Assembly: GCA_017409875.1 (NCBI GenBank)
Contig: JAFQRW010000011.1
Coordinates: forward strand, 1 to 64,000
Direction: 5' to 3'
From: Clostridia bacterium
GTDB lineage: Bacteria; Bacillota; Clostridia; RGIG6154
DNA length: 64,000 nucleotides
Positions 63,031-64,000 of this stretch are shown here, in pieces. The translations under genes and the position numbers were made by a program. The notes under the pieces were generated by a model that did no database searches, was not told the origin of the DNA, and worked only from the letters and a program-made list of their open reading frames with translations. How positions within the stretch are numbered: the first letter of the stretch is position 1; each line of letters begins with the position of its first letter.

Positions 63031-64000
63031 ATGAAAAAGATTTCAATTCTTGGTTCTACAGGTTCAATCGGTACGCAAGCATTAGATGTTGTTGACAGAC
63101 AAAAAGATGAGTTTAAAGTTTGCGGCCTGTCTGCAAATAAAAATATTAAACTTTTAAGTGAACAAATCAGAAAATACAAACCTGAAAGTGCTGCTATTTT
63201 TGATGAATCACTTTACAAAGATCTTAAAACATCTGTAAACGATTGCGATACTAAAATTCTGTGCGGATTAGATGGTGTAAGAGAAGTTTCTGCTAATTCC
63301 GGTGCTGATATTGTTTTATCTGCGATTGTTGGTATTGCAGGACTTTTACCGACACTTGATGCTATTGATAATGGTATTGATATTGCTCTTGCAAACAAAG
63401 AGACGTTAGTTACAGCAGGAAAATTAGTTACTGATAGCGCAAAGAAAAAAGGTGTTAAGCTTTTACCTGTAGACAGTGAACACAGTGCTATATTTCAGTG
63501 CTTAAATGGTGAAAAACAAAAAAGTATAAAAAGAATTATCCTTACAGCTTCAGGCGGACCATTTTTTGGGAAAAAGCGCTTTGAACTTGAAAACGTAACT
63601 GTTTCAGATGCACTTAATCACCCTAATTGGAGTATGGGAAGCAAGATAACAATAGACAGTGCAACTCTTATGAATAAAGGTCTCGAATTTATAGAGGCAA
63701 AGTGGCTATTTGACGTTGAACCTGAAAAAATTGATATTGTTGTGCATAAACAGAGCATTATTCATTCAATGGTTGAGTTTACTGATGGAAGCATTCTTGC
63801 ACAGATGGGCAAACCTGATATGAGAACACCGATTAGCGTTGCTCTTAACTATCCGGACAGAGAAGTTTTGAATTCTTCTCCGTTGGATTTTTCTAAACTT
63901 AGTGCTCTTACATTTGATAAACCTGACTATATTACTTTCAAATGTCTTAGCCTTGCAATTGACACTGCAAAAATAGGCGGAACTGCTCCGGCATTTTTGA
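63031..64000 (+). CDS. dxr: 1-deoxy-D-xylulose 5-phosphate reductoisomerase (3' end outside window)
   Basis: 323 complete codons are visible and the frame is still open at the window edge; the family is about 380 residues, so roughly 60 are missing. It converts deoxyxylulose phosphate to methylerythritol phosphate, the first committed MEP step. It shows the NADPH loop GSTGSIG (8-14), ANKETLVTAG, the metal ligands D148 and E150 in VDSEHSA, ASGGPFFG, and HPNWSMGSKITIDSATLMNKG. GGAG precedes the ATG. The downstream ispD and ispF enzymes lie at 16-17 kb. Confidence 0.95.
   Translation, partial: MKKISILGSTGSIGTQALDVVDRQKDEFKVCGLSANKNIKLLSEQIRKYKPESAAIFDESLYKDLKTSVNDCDTKILCGLDGVREVSANSGADIVLSAIVGIAGLLPTLDAIDNGIDIALANKETLVTAGKLVTDSAKKKGVKLLPVDSEHSAIFQCLNGEKQKSIKRIILTASGGPFFGKKRFELENVTVSDALNHPNWSMGSKITIDSATLMNKGLEFIEAKWLFDVEPEKIDIVVHKQSIIHSMVEFTDGSILAQMGKPDMRTPISVALNYPDREVLNSSPLDFSKLSALTFDKPDYITFKCLSLAIDTAKIGGTAPAFL

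Overview
The window reads as chromosome of a low-GC, endospore-forming member of the Clostridia. The evidence is AT-rich DNA, strong Shine-Dalgarno sites (AGGAGG type), sporulation genes (bofA, ylbJ, yqfC, yqfD, spoIVFB), surface proteins with SLH domains, a carD-ispD-ispF-proS block with a short archaeal-type prolyl-tRNA synthetase, the MEP isoprenoid pathway, ThyX and a type-2 isoleucyl-tRNA synthetase. The genus cannot be told from sequence alone. No rRNA, tRNA, CRISPR array, insertion sequence, prophage or attachment site was recognised. Genes are tightly packed and no gene-free stretch exceeds 300 bases.

Layout. 1-4.3 kb: the 3' part of a very large repeat-built surface protein ending in SLH domains. 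4.4-6.4 kb: bofA, a degenerate alpha/beta-hydrolase-like gene and ylbJ. 6.5-11.2 kb: yqfC-yqfD-phoH-ybeY-era-yqzL-recO, with a sigma-E-like promoter in front. 11.2-14.6 kb: cca and glyA diverge from back-to-back promoters; thiT lies behind a TPP riboswitch. 14.7-17.9 kb (minus): carD-ispD-ispF-proS. 18-21.2 kb: a Cys-rich unknown, radA, and a membrane glycosyltransferase. 21.3-26.1 kb: uvrB-uvrA. 26.1-29.9 kb: a DUF6106-like gene, nnrD, alr, mazE-mazF and an unknown exported protein. 29.9-34.1 kb: an unknown, a second SLH protein with a cohesin-like domain, rqcH, a cytidylate-kinase-like gene and a DUF378 gene.

34.3-52.0 kb is one long co-directional run: polysaccharide deacetylase, TagA-type glycosyltransferase, thyX, tmk, a DJ-1 family gene, mltG, trmR, trhP, a class B PBP, proB-proA, rmuC, a Nudix gene, zapA, dut, two small membrane genes, mreC-mreD-PBP2-minD. 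It mixes envelope growth and division with thymidylate supply and wobble-uridine tRNA modification. 52.1-53.3 kb holds a small membrane protein at the spoIVFA position and spoIVFB, which with bofA at the other end of the window suggests pro-sigma-K processing. 53.3-64 kb: a radical SAM pair, ileS, a DUF1858 gene, dusB, pyrH, frr, uppS, cdsA and dxr (cut by the window end).

How it fits together: ispD, ispF and dxr make isoprenoid precursors, uppS turns them into undecaprenyl carrier, and the PBPs, MltG, MreCD, alr and the surface glycosyltransferases use that carrier or its products in the envelope. Most genes are recognisable core functions, and I see no convincing undescribed multi-gene system. 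The most useful leads are the SpoIVFA-like mini-protein, the full attenuation logic readable in the thiT leader, the three-module repeat array of the surface protein, and several unnamed small proteins.
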